This document shows, in pieces, positions 37,501 through 47,860 of a stretch of 64,000 nt of DNA. The notes beneath the pieces were generated by a model. It saw only the letters and a program-made list of their open reading frames with translations, ran no database searches and was not told where the DNA came from. The position numbers were made by a program, and so were the translations under genes. Position 1 is the first letter of the stretch. Each line of letters starts with the position of its first letter. Origin of the DNA: Magnolia sinica. Its lineage: Eukaryota > Streptophyta > Magnoliopsida > Magnoliales > Magnoliaceae. The stretch covers positions 105,267,759 to 105,331,758 of the forward strand of contig NC_080578.1 of assembly GCF_029962835.1 (NCBI RefSeq), read 5' to 3'.

Positions 37501-40500
37501 CTTTGATAAAGAGTGATTGAGCAAAGACTTAGGCATGAGACAAATGTATTTGAAAATTAGTTTGATTCCATGCCAGGGAGGTCTACCACTGAAGGTATTT
37601 TTCTACTTGGGCAATTGATTGAGAAATATAGGGAGAGGAGGAAGGATTTTGACATGGTCTTTGTCGACTTAGAGAAAGCTTAGGATAGGGTCCTAGAGAG
37701 TTAATCAAGTGGGTGTTGGGAGATAGAGGTTCAAGATGATATATTGACATGATTAAGGAATAAGGATATATATGGTAGTAGTAACAAATGTGAGGACCAC
37801 TAGTGGAGAGAAAAGTTAGTTCCCAATTACTGTAGGCTTGCACTAGAGATTAGCATTGAGCCCATACCTTTTCTCATTAGTTATGAATGAGTTAGCGAAA
37901 CATTTATAAGAAGAGATCCCATGGTGTATGTTGTTTGCAGATGGCGTAGTTTCAATTGATAGGATGCAGGAGGGCATAAACACAAAGTTAGATATGTGGA
38001 GAGGTGCTTTAGAATCTAAAGGATTTAAAAATAGTAAGACTAAACTAGAGTGTATGGAGTTCAATTTTAGTAATAACATGAGTGGGAACGACGAATTAGT
38101 AAAGATGGCTGACTAAGAAGTTCTCCAAAATGACCACTTTCGATATCTTGGGTCGACAATTCATGAGAGTGGAGAGATTGAAAATGCTCTCGCTCATAGA
38201 AACTGAGCAGGATGTAAGAAATGGAGATGTGCCTATGGAGTTTTATCTGATTGTCGTGTACCACTCAAAGTTTGAAAGGCAAACTTTATAGGATGGCTAT
38301 AAGACCAGACATACTTTACGGACAAAATGTTGGGCAATTAAGGACCATGTCCATAAGATGAGTGTAGTTTAAATGAGGATGTTGAGATGGATGAGTAGCA
38401 AAATAAGGAAATAATTAGAAATGAATGCATTCAAGGGAATTTAAGAGTAGCACCAATAGGTAACAAGATGAGGGAAAGTAAACTTTGATGGTTTGGTCAT
38501 GTGCAATGGAGACCAAGCACTATGCTAGTTAGGAGTGAGTTTGTAAAAGTTGAAGGATCTAAAAGGGTAAGGGGAAGGCCCCCAAAAGGACGTGGTTAGG
38601 AGGTAGTAAGAAAAGACCTGATGACCTATGGTTTAGCTATAGTTATGGCCCTTGTGGAATGGCAGAAAAGGATTCATGTAACCTTATCCCATGCCCCTCT
38701 CGCACTTGTTTTATCCCCCCACAAGTAGTCAAGGAGTTTTGTCCTGCTCATGCATTAAGTGTCTGCACGTGCGAAGCTTTCCCTCCCCCTATTTATCATA
38801 GGCGAGAGGCATTTCCTTTGTTGAAGCTTGCTAGGGCAGTTGAAGATCTTAGTGAGGAGCACACTTCGGCCCTTAATCCTTCGGTAGTTGGAAGCTGCAT
38901 GCAACTTCTTCCAGCAAGTTCTGGTGATAGCCTGGTGGAGCTTGATAGTGAGGAGATCGACCAAGGGTGTCTTCTCTCAAATGAATAGTGGGATGCTTAG
39001 GTAGATGTTGGAAGAGGGTCGCTAATGAATCACTAGGAAGAATGTGGTGAGATGGAGGGGGTTGCGTTGGTGTTGGGGAATGTGGATCCTAATGAGGACA
39101 TTCTGGAAGAGGCTTTGATCATTACTCCTTTACATGCCATTGCCACCATCATGAGAGAAGAAAACCATGCTATCTATCAGTATAATCCGACCACGACAAC
39201 ATTAGTGCAAGTTTCTTAGGGGAACCCTGGCTTCTAATGAAACCACCTATTATTGATTCCTCTCTTGGCTGAACAGAAGGTTAGATGAGATGGCTTCTTT
39301 GTTCTATTATAAACTCATCTACTGTTCATTCGGTTCTCAAATGATCTCCGCTATAAGAATTGAGTAAGCCGATCCCAACTTCTCTTAGACTGGGTTGTCA
39401 GGATTTGCCCGCAAACAAACGTTGCTTCTTGCCCACGTACTCGTAAGGTATCCCAGAATCTCTAGCCTCTTCTTGATCTGGCTCATTGGAGCCTCCAACT
39501 CGATTATGCCTTTGTGGATGTTGTTGGCTTTGAGGAGGGTATAGTGAACTGAGAGATTTGGAGGAAGGAAGATAATGTCTCTAGTGAGTATTCAATATCG
39601 GTAGTTTTACAAGACAAATCTTCCGACTTTCAGTGGGTTCTCTCAACCGTGTATGGCCCTTGCATCTTAAGTGAGAGAGAGCAATTGTGGGGTAGCTAAA
39701 TAGAGTCAGATAGAGGTGGAGTTTGTCATGGTGTGTTGGTAGAGATTTAAATGTAGCTTGATTCTTGCAGGAAAATTCAAATGCGGGGGTTTATAACTCT
39801 TAGCATGAAAGACTTCCCAAATTGGGTGGACCTTCCAATAGGGTGGGCTAAATTTACATGGACAAATAGGTAGGAAAAAGCTATTCTATCATGTTTAGAT
39901 AGATTTTTGGTGTTTGTCGACTGGTTTGAGAAATCCTCGCTTGTTTGTCAACATGGTTTGCCAAGATGTATGTTTGATCATTGTCCAACTATGTTGAGGG
40001 TGATTGAGGAGGACTGGGGCTCGAAAGCCTTTCAGGTTCGAACTTGCTTGGCTAGAGATCTATGGATTTAAGCAGAGTTGATAATTGATTGGTGGGCTTC
40101 ATTTGCGGTCAATAGATTTGTTGGATTTAGGTTAAGTCGAAAACTTAAATTGCTAAAAGAGAAGTTAAAAATATGGAAGTTCTCAGTGTTTGGGAGGCAT
40201 GGATCAACATCTTATTGGAGGAGACTCACGAGTTGGATGCAAGGTATTCAAAATCGGTTACATTACGGTAATGGCCATAACTGTTATGCGCTACGGGGTT
40301 GAAACGGCCATAACGGTCGTTACAGAAAAAATAGGCCATAAAGGCCTTGTAATGGTCCTGTAACAATTTTTTCAAAAAATAAAAAAATGTCGTAACGGCT
40401 GATATGGGGGTTGTAACAGCCGTTACGGCCCGTATCATAACGGTAATGTTGGTGGCCGTTACGGCTACCGTTACTGTTTTGGAACACCTTGGTTGGATGT

Positions 40501-43500
40501 TAAAGTGAAGGCATGTCAGCTGGCAGGTGAAGAACGTGAAATGAGAGCTATATTAGCCTTGAGATACACTAACCGCCTTAAAGAGGAGAAATCAAGTGCA
40601 AGCAAAGATCAAGAGCGTTGTCGCTTAAAGAATGGGACTAAGAATACACAATTTTTTCATAACATAGCCAACAAACGCGTGGGGCAACTGAATAAACAAT
40701 TTCGTATTGGTGGACAAAAGTACATTGGAAAAGGAGCATATTTGTGATTCAGTTGTTCATTTTTACAAGAACTTGTTATCCTGCAAATAGTACAAGAGAC
40801 CACGACTAGATAATTTGGAATTTCTTCAATTATCAAGTAAGGAGGTGGCATCTGTTAAAATTTCGATCTATGAAGAAGCTAAAGCATCTCTTAACTCGAT
40901 GTGTGGAAATAAGGTCCCAGGTCCAGATGGCTTCCCGATGATGTTCTTTCAGAAATTTTGCAAGCAGCTAAAGGGGATGTGATGGCGTTCATTTCTAAAT
41001 TCTTTGAGCGAAGTCGTCTTTCAAATGATCTCAAGGAGTCATTCATATTTCTCATTCCTAAAGTTGAAGGGGCGGAAAGGTTGAAAGACTTTAGGCCCAT
41101 TAGCCTAATTGGGGGTTTGTATAAATTTCTAGCTTAAGTATTTACCTTGAGTTTTTGTACCTTGAGGTTTTGGGGAGTGCTTTTAAAGAACCAGGGTGCT
41201 TTTGTTACAACAAGTGGATTCTGAATAACACCCTCATCACTCATGAATGCATTAATTCTAGATGTAAGGGAGGGAAGCGTGTGCCAATTGGCAAGCTCGA
41301 CATCGAAAAGGCATACAATCATAAACTAGGAGTTCCTAGACTACGTGCTTGGGATTGGGTTGCGGGCAGAAATGGAGGGGTTGGATGCATTATCGTGTCT
41401 AATTAGTTGCTTTCTCCATTCTAGTAAACAGATTGCCAATGGCCTTTTTCAAGGCATCTAGGGGCATTAGACAGGGTGATCCTCTATCCCCTTACCTTTT
41501 TGTAGTGGTTGGGGAGGCACTTAGGGCTCGTTTGGATACACTACCAAATAAGTTACTTTTTCTACTTACAGTAGTGGATAAGTAACTTATTTGAGATAAA
41601 TAAGTTTGGTTTAAGATCAGTTATAAGTAACTTTTTTTTACTTAAAGTTAGTAACAGCTTAATAAGCTACTTGAGGCATAAGTAGCTTATCTTAAGTAAC
41701 TTTTGATCCGAACGCCCCTTTAGTAAGTTGTTGCATAGAGGGGAGGAGACTGGATCAATTGCCCTAAATTGTTGCTTGATAGGTTGGAAAAGTTGAAAAG
41801 AGACTTTGTGAAAAAGGGGTTGAGATAAAAAAGAAGTTTCATCTTCTCAAATGGGATGTGTGTGCAAGCTACTAGATGAAAGCAGAGTTGGCATAAGGAA
41901 TTTTGGAATCATGAACATGGCGTTCCTTGGAAAGTCTGTTTGGAGATTTGGTACTAAAGAGGGTAGACTACGGAGGGAACTTATTGCGAGAAAGTATGGT
42001 AGGTGGGCGAGGAGTGAAGAGCTTCCTCTACCATGCCTTTATTTTGTGGAAAGCGGTAGTGTTGACAGGGCATATGTTTCGTAGTGGGATCTCCTTTTTG
42101 CTTGGTGTTGGAAACTGCACCCGTTTTTGGGGTGGATGTTAGTGTGGAGACCGGGCACTTGTAGAAGTATATCCTAGAGTGGCTCACCTTGCATAATATA
42201 GGAGCATCTCTACAAACTGTTGTAACTCCATTTGCGGTGGTTTTGTGGTACGGTCTCTCCCTTATGTAGGGAGGGTTTTCACCTTGTTGCAAGTCTTCTT
42301 GTCCTCCTCCTCCTCCTCAATTAACCACTTGTTCATGTGAGTTTCCGCCTTACATGAGCCACTTGCCTCACACGGGCCCCAAATCCATGGGTTCTGTGGG
42401 CCCAACCCCGAGTGTGCCCCTGCATCCCACAGGCCACCCCACTCGAGCCCGGTGTAAAAATGCCCCTGTATTAGATACACAATGAATAAAGAAGAAAAAT
42501 GTGTGCATCTAAATAGAGATGTAAATAAGTGCTTGATTTCTATTAAAATGATTGAACTTTGTATATTAACAAATTAGTGCATGTACTAGTTAATTAATTT
42601 CTTTTCTTATTTTGAAAATTGAAAAGGTAGGCAAATTTTTATTAAATTCTATATAATAAATATGTAATGGGGTACATATTTATGTTGTTTAAAAATATTA
42701 ATTTTTTGGATAGAATTGCATTACTTATGGCCGACAACACATGTTTTTGTCCTTTAAATAATGGAAAACTAATTGCGTAGTTTATATATATAATGGTTTG
42801 AGTTCCAAGTGTGTAATTATGTGATACATGTGATATTTCCTAGGATGCTTCCTTATCCCAAGGTTGCAATCAGTGGTGATGTCAATACATACATTGCTAA
42901 GTTCATCTTAAGTCATAGCTCGACACTCAAACTTCTCCTTAAACATCCTTTGTTGGACCACCGCAAGCTCAATTCTCCCAAATTATGCAGTAATAAAATC
43001 AGCAGTGAGCTTCCTGGCTTATTGGACCAGGGTAATCACTCCATTGCATATAAACTCGTTATCTTGTCTTTCACGACGAACCAAAATCTTAAATTATGTT
43101 CCAAGACTACGATAGAGGAAGTATCTAGGTTTGCCCATTTTGCCTTCTTCTTCAGAGGCCTTCGACATTTGGGCCGCTCAATCTTACACTTAGCCAACAG
43201 TCAATGGGAAAATGTTCTCCATCTGATCTACTTCAAACTTATATTCCAGCATCATTCATTCATCAATTGGGACCCTTCTATGCATTCCACTTCCCTTGCA
43301 TTATTTGTTTTAGCTTTAAGCATCTTTGATTGCTTACTCCCTTATGCCTTATTCCTTGATTTCTTCCTCACTTGAGCCAACCAAGTCAACAGAGGTTGCT
43401 ACAGGGTTGCAGGGTTTTGGGTAACCCAACCGTCTTACATTGTAGTTCCAGTTTCAGGTACCATATGATGTCAGAATCTTGTGAAACTAGTCTTACTTGA

Positions 43501-46500
43501 AAGCTTATCAAATTAGCTTGCCAACAAGCCCAAGATCACCGTTTGGATATCAAATGTGAGAGATATGGCCGATTTAATGAGAGTGTCAGACTGGCTGCGG
43601 GCCTTCTGGATTCGCAGTTTGTTGCGGGCCTCCTGAGTTAGCAGCCGCTGCAAACTTGCCAGGTTTGCAGCTGGTTGCAGGCCTGTCTGGTCTGCAGCAA
43701 TTGCAGTTTCATATCTTCTGATACATCAGAATGGCTCCAAACCTTACATGTAGCTTCGATGCATTCACTGGATTGTGGTCTTCGATTTGGCATAGTTTTC
43801 AGGCAAATCTGATAAGCAGGCCCCACTAGGCCACCCCATGATGGTTACTCATGCTGATTCACTTTCACACGGTTTTGACATTAGATTGACTTCAAACTAT
43901 AAAGGTGTCCTTAGCATACTGATATCTTGTCCTGGTGTGTTTTATGGGGCAAATCTGGTGCGTGTGGGTCCCACTTGGCTTATGCATGATGAGTAACTGT
44001 AAATGGGCTGATCTAGCATGATCCTACCTCTGATAAGCTTCCAACTTTACACACCCTCAGTGTGCTAATACCTTCATCCACGCACGTTTCTAGGCACAGA
44101 TCCATAGGCCCACTCCACCAATTCACTTATGGTGGATAGCCGTGGACATGAAGATTTTGCACGATCCAACCATCGGATGAAACTTCGCACGTCTTTGTCG
44201 TGTTGTGGCCTTCAATCTGAAGTGTTCTCTGGAGCAGATCTTTAAGTGGGCCCCATTTGCCACCCAATGATGAGTATCTATAGCCAGATCATTAAAGCAT
44301 GATCTTGCCCTAAGCTTACTCCTTGACACAACACAACGTAGGTCTATAGGTGGGCCCTGCCGAGCATCAAGTCAGCGTACTTAAGTCACAATCACAGCTT
44401 TGAGCTTCTTTTCAACTGGGCCTCATGAGATCTCAATTGTCTTTCGTAAGTTGTTTCTTATGTGATATCACTTGGGTCTTTCAGGAGTTGTTTCTTGACA
44501 ACAAGATTTTATCTTCAACAATTTGCAGTTCATTGTCAAATGGGTGCTCCTGGAACCAGTGTTTTAAATATCGACGATATCAGCCGATATATCCCACGAT
44601 ATATCTTGTATCCCACTTGTGCGATACGAAACGCACAGGTAGTGCCGATATATCCCACCTACTTGATCCAGTAAGCATTTTTTATTTTTGATCCATGTTT
44701 TTGTTGTAAATCACGTTAAACCAGTGTCAAATGATTACAAATGTATGATTCTTCATATTTGCAATGAAAAATCATGGATTTGGAACTTCAATTTAGAGAT
44801 TTAGGGGAGATGGGTCAAGTTGTGGAAAATTGAGAAATATCAAAATTTCTCAATTTCTCGCAAATCAATTGCAATCTTTGTATCCAAACACAAAATTAAA
44901 CTTGTATGTAACTTGATCTAGTGATTCTTCTTTTGCTTTTGAATGTATTGCTTGTGTTTCCATACATGTCTTCTTACGTTTATAAATTATATGAATAGAC
45001 TTTGAATATACTTGCATCAATTCAGTTGGAAAGTGCATTTATTAGGACCCCATAGAAAGAAAACCCCAATTATGTGCACTATTTTTTGTAATGTTTTGAT
45101 TTCTAAGTGTGTATTGGTGTCTTTTTCAACAATCCCTGAAGTTTCATTGAAAAATTTGACCAATTTCCCAATGTTGTTCCCATGTTTCCCAACAACAGTG
45201 ATACATTATGCGATACAACCGATATATCCCATGCAATAACCAATATGTATCCGTATCCCAAGGGTGCGATACATTACGCGATAACGATATTTAAAACATT
45301 GCTTGGAACAATGATTCTTTTAGCTTGTATCAAAGTTAATCAACCATATCCCCTCTCTCTCAATTCAAGTGAATGATTTTTGTTTTTAATCAGATTTCTC
45401 CTCTTTTTTTTTTTTCTTTTTTTTTTTTTTTGAGTTTGCTCGATTTTATCTTTTTGGAAATAATATTGAACATAATCTACAATTCCTTGGAGATAATATC
45501 TTTTTGGAGGTGGAGAATGTTCCTTTTGGCTGGTTTGTGGGCTATTTGGGCCGAAAGGAATAATGGATGTTTCAGAGATAAATGTGGCTCCTCCAGGAGT
45601 GTTTTCTCTTCGGCCCTTGCCAATGTAGTTCTTTGCGTTGGGCTGTAGCCCTCGTAATTTTTCTGCTTTCTCTTTCTGTCTTTTTTGTTGTTTGCTGTTC
45701 TTTTTCTTTCGGCTTTGCTGTTTTTAATAAAGTTATCTTTATATATAAAAAAAAAATGTACAATTCCTTCATTGGATTTTGTTGCATCAAACAACTAACA
45801 ATTGCCTCATGAAGACTGTATGATATTATATTCTAGTATTGTAATGATTCATCCATTTCAATCATTTAATTCTTTCTCAATTTTGACTGTTTTATATATT
45901 GTTATAGAAACTAAAAAGGGGAGTGGTGGTGGGCCATCCTTCGTAGATGGCTATGATCAAAATGAAGAACAAAAACTAGGTGTAGCAGAAAACACTGATG
46001 GTGAAGAACATGTTGATGGTGATAATGGACAGCCTGTTGAGGAAAATATTGAAGTAGACTACTCGAATCTTACTGGGAGACAGAAGAAACTGTTTGAATT
46101 GAGGCTGAAGATGGTGAGTCTCTTCCAACCCATAAAAATAGTAGTATCATTATGTGAAGTTAACATGACTTGTTTCATTTCCTTTTACCTTAAAATAGTA
46201 GTATCACTATGTGAAGTTAACATGACTTTTTTTGGCCATGGTTCTCTGCTTGCAGAATGAGGCAAGAAAGGCAAATCAAATTGCAATGCTGGCAGAGAAA
46301 AAACGAATAGAAGCTCCTGCTGAGTCAAGAGGCATTTCCAAACAGAAATGGATTGAAGAGAGGAAAAAGAAAATTGGAAAACTGCTTGATGCAAATGGGT
46401 TGGATATGAGTAAGGCATACATGCTTGATACACAGGAGACAGCAGAATCAAAATATAAGAAATGGGATAAGGATCCTGCCCCGTTTGGCTGGGATGGTGA

Positions 46501-47646
46501 GCTTAAATTGCAGTGCTCGTTTTTTTCTTTTTTTAAAAACTTGTTTGGTTGTATTAGCCGATTCCAAACAGCTGGGACAAAGCTATGATGATGACGATTT
46601 CTTAGGTTTTTTTTATTTAAAAAAAATAAAAAATCTGATATACATCCCCAACGATTTCTTAGGTCACTAATCACTAGCTTAATTTTCATATTATTTAAAC
46701 ATTTAGCCTTTTCAAAAAAATAAAATAATATTATCTAAACATTTTCGTATTCCCTTCTCTTTTCTAATATATATATATCATGACTTTTCAAAAATAAAAT
46801 AAAATATTATTTAAACATTTTCCACTCTCGAATATAGGCCCCATTTAGCCTTTCTGCGCTTTTGTAAGTAGGTCCCTTTGCCCTGCTTTCTGCTCCAAAT
46901 GGTAACTGGGATAAGAATAACACTGAGCGGTTCTGTCCCTCTTGTAATTTGGGTGGAGCACATCCAGTCTGCTGAAAATTGAGAACTTCCAAACATGCCC
47001 TTTTGTTTCTCCTTTCCTTTTCCTTTCAATGTTCTTTACTGAGGTTTGCTGTTCATGTCCAGCTGGTGCAACCTTCAGAAACCCAATTGGGCATGCATGG
47101 ACATCTATGCCCATCATCAGAACACATTATTTGTTGTTGAATCAATTATTCACATGGTTTTATGTAGTTTATTAAGCCAATAAATCCCATCTGTCCCAAA
47201 CAGTATTCAATCAGAAGACGCTGTACAATGCTTACAAAAAACGCACTAAGAACATAGAGTGCGACATGGAAGAATACAACAAGTTGAAAGAAGCTGATCC
47301 AGAGTTTTACCGTGAAGCTTCCAGTCTTCAGTATGGGAAGGTAACTATATTTCAGAAACACAACTTCCTTTCAGTTAGATGTCAATATGAGCTGCCATTA
47401 ATGTCTTTGGTGGAGCAGGCACCGAAGACTTCGGAGGAGAAAATAGACAAAATGGTGAAGGAACTCAAGGACCGGGACGAGAAACGCAGGTCATTCAGCA
47501 GGAGACGAAGATTCCATGAGGAGAAGGACATTGACTCAATCAATGACAGGAATGAACATTTCAATAAGAAGATTGAAAGAGCCTTTGGCAAATACACACT
47601 CGAGATCAAGAACAATCTTGAGCGCGGAACTGCTTTGCCAGATTAG
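33553..47646 (+). CDS. SYF2: Pre-mRNA-splicing factor SYF2, five coding exons
   Basis: SYF2 is a nuclear protein of the NineTeen/Prp19-associated splicing machinery that joins activated spliceosomes. Proposed exons: 33553-33691, 45908-46113, 46256-46496, 47204-47340 and 47419-47646, giving 951 bases and 316 residues; plant SYF2 is about 300. Residues 9-25 hold the plant N-terminal motif '[17 protein letters not shown]'. An acidic linker follows (about 58-95), then '[20 protein letters not shown]' and the C-terminal SYF2 domain (about 160-310), including '[20 protein letters not shown]', and it ends 'TALPD'. Phases agree at every junction. The first junction is uncertain: I pair donor TTGG|GTTTGT with acceptor TTATAG|AAACT, but CAG|GTGGAG (after 33672) with AAAAAG|GGG (45918) is also in phase and gives 306 residues. 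The ATG is doubled (33553 and 33556). Intron 1 is about 12.2 kb and full of transposons. Confidence 0.9.
33733..33770. repeat. (TA)n microsatellite in SYF2 intron 1
   Basis: About 19 TA units, 41 bp downstream of the inferred first coding exon. Confidence 0.95.
33977..34209. mobile_element. Small TIR element (MITE) in SYF2 intron 1
   Basis: The ends GGGACCCATTTGGATGCA and TGCGTCCAAATGGAACCC form an imperfect 18-bp inverted repeat around 233 bp. The adjacent bases TCA and ACA are a poor 3-bp duplication, so a Harbinger-type origin is possible but not shown. Confidence 0.6.
34496..34556. repeat. (TA)n microsatellite in SYF2 intron 1
   Basis: About 30 TA units. Sequence after it (34560-34700) includes GTGGGCC blocks of the dispersed family. 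Confidence 0.95.
34560..35092. other. Intron 1 sequence, no element bounded
   Basis: Contains three near-repeats of 'TTGATTGTAATTAA' (34915-35000) but no coding signal. Ends with GATTG, the left target duplication of the next element. Confidence 0.4.
35093..35638 (-). mobile_element. Solo LTR in SYF2 intron 1
   Basis: The 546-bp element begins TGATGCAA and ends TTGCATCA, flanked by GATTG (35088-35092) and GATCG (35639-35643), a 5-bp duplication with one difference. On the minus strand it contains a TATAAATAG box, so it is read as a minus-strand LTR. No internal region is left, as after LTR-LTR recombination. The Ty1/copia assignment is a guess from length. Confidence 0.65.
35690..38690 (+). 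mobile_element. RTE-type LINE, near full length but inactive
   Basis: On the + strand an endonuclease region begins near 35930 ('[20 protein letters not shown]', '[16 protein letters not shown]' near 36300). It is followed by reverse-transcriptase blocks ('[20 protein letters not shown]' near 37287, 'FVDLEKA' near 37660, '[20 protein letters not shown]' near 37930) and a C-terminal region ('RPPKGRG'-type, then '[12 protein letters not shown]' near 38650). The reading frame is broken by numerous frameshifts and stops, so it is inactive. The length of about 3 kb matches RTE elements. The same family lies antisense in HSP70-17 intron 7. Confidence 0.82.
40240..40491. mobile_element. hAT-type MITE with perfect 8-bp target duplication
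   Basis: The ends CAAGGTATTCAAAATCGG and the complement of CAAGGTGTTCCAAAACAG form inverted repeats. The interior is built of GTAACGGCC/GGCCGTTAC blocks in both orientations. The 8-bp duplication GTTGGATG is exact (40232-40239 and 40492-40499), as expected for the hAT superfamily. A sibling is in HSP70-17 intron 1 (53412-53640). Confidence 0.92.
41524..41719. mobile_element. Tourist-like (PIF/Harbinger) MITE inside the L1
   Basis: The ends GGGCTCGTTTGGAT and ATCCGAACGCCCCT are inverted, with TTA on both sides (41521-41523 and 41720-41722). The L1 reverse-transcriptase reading runs 'GEAL' up to the left edge and resumes 'SKLLHRGEE' after the right edge. This fixes the insertion limits independently. 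Confidence 0.88.
42261..42808. other. Intron 1 sequence, no element bounded
   Basis: Contains a short CCT-repeat (42300-42318), GTGGGCC-like blocks, then an AT-rich stretch. No gene. Confidence 0.4.
42809..43375 (+). other. Unclassified 188-codon open frame in SYF2 intron 1
   Basis: An open frame of 188 codons, the longest in this intron. The translation is rich in Leu, Phe, His and Ser, lacks a domain I recognise, and has no convincing start context. It could be the antisense of an old element or a chance frame in pyrimidine-rich DNA. I do not call it a gene. Confidence 0.2.
43376..44556. other. Intron 1 sequence with diverged internal repeats
   Basis: Blocks such as 'CTTATGCATGATGAGTAACT' (near 43980) and 'CACCCAATGATGAGTATCT' (near 44262), each followed by 'GCATGAT', and 'CACCCCATGATGGTTACTC' (near 43832) suggest three diverged units. 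No coding signal. Confidence 0.45.
44557..45301. mobile_element. hAT-type non-autonomous element in SYF2 intron 1
   Basis: The ends CAGTGTTTTAAATATCG and, on the other strand, CAATGTTTTAAATATCG agree at 16 of 17 bases. Sub-terminal CGATATATCCC motifs occur in both orientations. The flanks CCTGGAAC (44549-44556) and CTTGGAAC (45302-45309) are an 8-bp duplication with one change. The interior shows no transposase. The termini match the MITE at 57247-57824. Confidence 0.87.
45489..45758 (+). mobile_element. 5'-truncated L1 LINE tail with 11-bp target duplication
   Basis: The fragment encodes the end of an L1 protein ('[16 protein letters not shown]'), a stop, a 3'UTR with AATAAA near 45726 and a short poly(A) (45747-45756). 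TACAATTCCTT lies on both sides (45478-45488 and 45759-45769), the mark of target-primed insertion. It sits about 150 bp upstream of SYF2 exon 2. Confidence 0.87.
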
Positions 47647-47860
47647 AGATGGGGGGTATATGCTTATGTCTTGTGATTCCTTTCCAGCATGCACCCATGG
47701 GATTTGTATTTGAATATCTACCTGTTGTTGTCATTGAGAATGATAGCTTATGTAAGCTTTTAGATTGCATTAGGATGTACAGTTGATTTCTGTTGAATGA
47801 TCAATCTGTGGCAAACTGACATATCCGCAGACTGGAATGGTCAGTCCCAACTTTTTACTA
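47647..47860 (+). other. SYF2 3'UTR (inferred)
   Basis: Follows the TAG at 47644-47646. T-rich and G/T-rich stretches are compatible with polyadenylation, but there is no canonical AATAAA, so the end is unknown. Confidence 0.45.

Larger units (their letters stand above)
38700..42260 (+). mobile_element. L1-type LINE relic carrying two MITEs
   Basis: Endonuclease-like blocks ('[10 protein letters not shown]' near 39630, 'WAKFTWTNR' near 39850) come before reverse-transcriptase blocks ('[17 protein letters not shown]' near 41090, '[20 protein letters not shown]' near 41465) and a late block ('[18 protein letters not shown]' near 41900). It has many frameshifts and stops. The left boundary against the RTE LINE and the right boundary are approximate. 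Two later insertions sit inside it: a hAT MITE (40240-40491) and a Tourist-like MITE (41524-41719). Confidence 0.8.

Noticed and set aside
38659-38988. 109-codon open frame as a host exon of SYF2
   Set aside because: It starts in the end of the RTE LINE and runs into the L1 relic; it shows no similarity to SYF2, and the flanking exons already join in phase.
46807-47117. Minus-strand open frames inside SYF2 intron 3
   Set aside because: Short, no domain, and antisense to a well-defined intron.
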